Assembly (NCBI GenBank): GCA_020621405.1
Contig: JAHRYN010000004.1
Span: forward strand, 21,618-85,617
Source of the DNA: Betaproteobacteria bacterium
GTDB lineage: Bacteria > Pseudomonadota > Gammaproteobacteria > Burkholderiales > Rhodocyclaceae
Direction: 5' to 3'
DNA length: 64,000 bases
Position numbers and translations under genes: made by a program. Positions 63,272-64,000 of the stretch are shown here, piece after piece (positions within the stretch are counted from its first letter, which is position 1; every line of letters begins with the position of its first letter). Under the pieces are notes generated by a model. The model saw nothing but the letters and a program-made list of their open reading frames with translations. It searched no databases and was not told the DNA's origin.

Positions 63272-64000
63272 TCACGCCGTGGATCCTTGGGCCGACGCCT
63301 TGTCACCGGTCGGTCTTTTTGCGTCATCCGCTCCGGAGGTTGCCACGTCCATGAGAAGGCGGGTCGAGGCGAGAGAGTAGCGGTTCTTTCCCTCTCGTTT
63401 GGCGACATACATGGCGGCATCCGCCCTGCGCAGTTCGCCAGCGACGTCCGTTCTGACAGAGTGGCCGGTCATGGAAATCCCTATGCTCGCGCCGAGGTCT
63501 GGGTCAATGCGATTGATCGCGGCAATCAGCCTTTCAGCCAGCGCACACGCTGTTGATTCAATCCCCTGGTCTTGGGCCACGACAGCGACGACAAACTCGT
63601 CTCCACCCAACCGGCCCGCCAGATCGCCTCCTCGAAGGTTATTCCGGATTGCATCGGCCACCCTGGCGAGTACTTCATCGCCTCTTTCATGCCCCTGCCT
63701 GTCGTTGATGGCCTTGAAGTTGTCCAGATCGATGAACAGCAGCGCCACGGAGGTTCCGGATGTCAGTGCTTCGAGCACGCGCGCGAACTCGAACTGGAAA
63801 GCTTCACGCCGGTACAGCTGGGTCAGCAAATCCCGCCGGGCCGCGAGCAGCCTGTCCTCGGCAGCACTCATCTCCGCGGACATGGAAACCAGCGCTGCCT
63901 CGGTCTGGCGCCGCCGCTCGACATGCTCGACAAGATGCCCATGCACCGTACTCAATTCGGCAATGCCAAGTCTGGGTATCCGCCCCGCGGCGTGCTCACC
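63272..64000 (-). CDS. GGDEF diguanylate cyclase, 5' end outside the window
   Basis: The frame is open to the right edge, so only the C-terminal 242 residues are present. A coiled-coil-like stretch (VEHVERRRQTEAALVSMSAE) leads into a GGDEF domain with the intact active site GGDEF and an I-site RGGD nine residues before it. The tail after residue SLASTRLLM is short and charged. It is convergent with the NMT1/THI5 operon. Confidence 0.88.
   Translation of the reverse strand, partial: GEHAAGRIPRLGIAELSTVHGHLVEHVERRRQTEAALVSMSAEMSAAEDRLLAARRDLLTQLYRREAFQFEFARVLEALTSGTSVALLFIDLDNFKAINDRQGHERGDEVLARVADAIRNNLRGGDLAGRLGGDEFVVAVVAQDQGIESTACALAERLIAAINRIDPDLGASIGISMTGHSVRTDVAGELRRADAAMYVAKREGKNRYSLASTRLLMDVATSGADDAKRPTGDKASAQGSTA

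Overview
The window is GC-rich, densely coded chromosomal DNA with the gene content of a betaproteobacterium. Glyoxylate-shunt genes, an AceK-controlled isocitrate dehydrogenase and an FmdABC/Urt-type amide system first characterised in the methylotroph Methylophilus suggest a Rhodocyclales or methylotroph-related organism (Methyloversatilis-like). That placement is inference from gene content, not from a marker-gene comparison. I see no tRNA, rRNA, CRISPR array, insertion sequence or prophage.

1-14.5 kb: a tandem 112-bp REP-type repeat array, then a short-chain amide/urea system. A giant sensor (NCS1 permease fused to a hybrid histidine kinase) and a LuxR-type response regulator are divergent from an operon encoding a Tat-exported binding protein, two LivHM-type permeases, two ATPases (urtABCDE), formamidase (fmdA), an FmdB zinc-ribbon protein and two paralogous FmdC-like porins. 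The divergent promoter region holds a perfect 15-bp inverted repeat and an NtrC-type dyad. This is the most coherent candidate for an under-described system here: sensing, outer-membrane entry, capture, import and hydrolysis of an amide in one locus.

14.5-29 kb: an LpxH-like phosphoesterase; flavohaemoglobin divergent from norR, with a sigma-54 promoter and three NorR-type sites; a guanidine-II riboswitch in front of the guanidinium exporter gene gdx; lysS; mnmC; a PAS chemoreceptor; a renalase-like oxidoreductase; and a two-gene module of a circularly permuted ATP-grasp/alpha-E fusion plus a transglutaminase-like protein, a conserved but functionally unassigned amide-bond chemistry system.

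29-53.6 kb: mostly housekeeping genes: rpmE, an ArnT-like glycosyltransferase, pgi, pdxH, rluE, aceK divergent from icd, a cold-shock gene, clpS-clpA, rraA, aceA, a LysR regulator divergent from aceB, a monohaem cytochrome c, dut-coaBC divergent from radC, rpmB-rpmG, purM divergent from an AI-2E family transporter-hda-HAD phosphatase run. Carbon flux at the isocitrate branch point (icd, aceK, aceA, aceB) is encoded within about 12 kb.

53.6-64 kb: an accessory stretch. A small orphan gene is followed by two damaged genes: an MscS-type channel interrupted by one in-frame TAA, and an SbmA/YddA-type ABC transporter with a one-base frameshift in a T run. Then come a four-PAS diguanylate cyclase, an NMT1/THI5-type ABC importer operon, and the 3' part of a second GGDEF gene running off the right edge.
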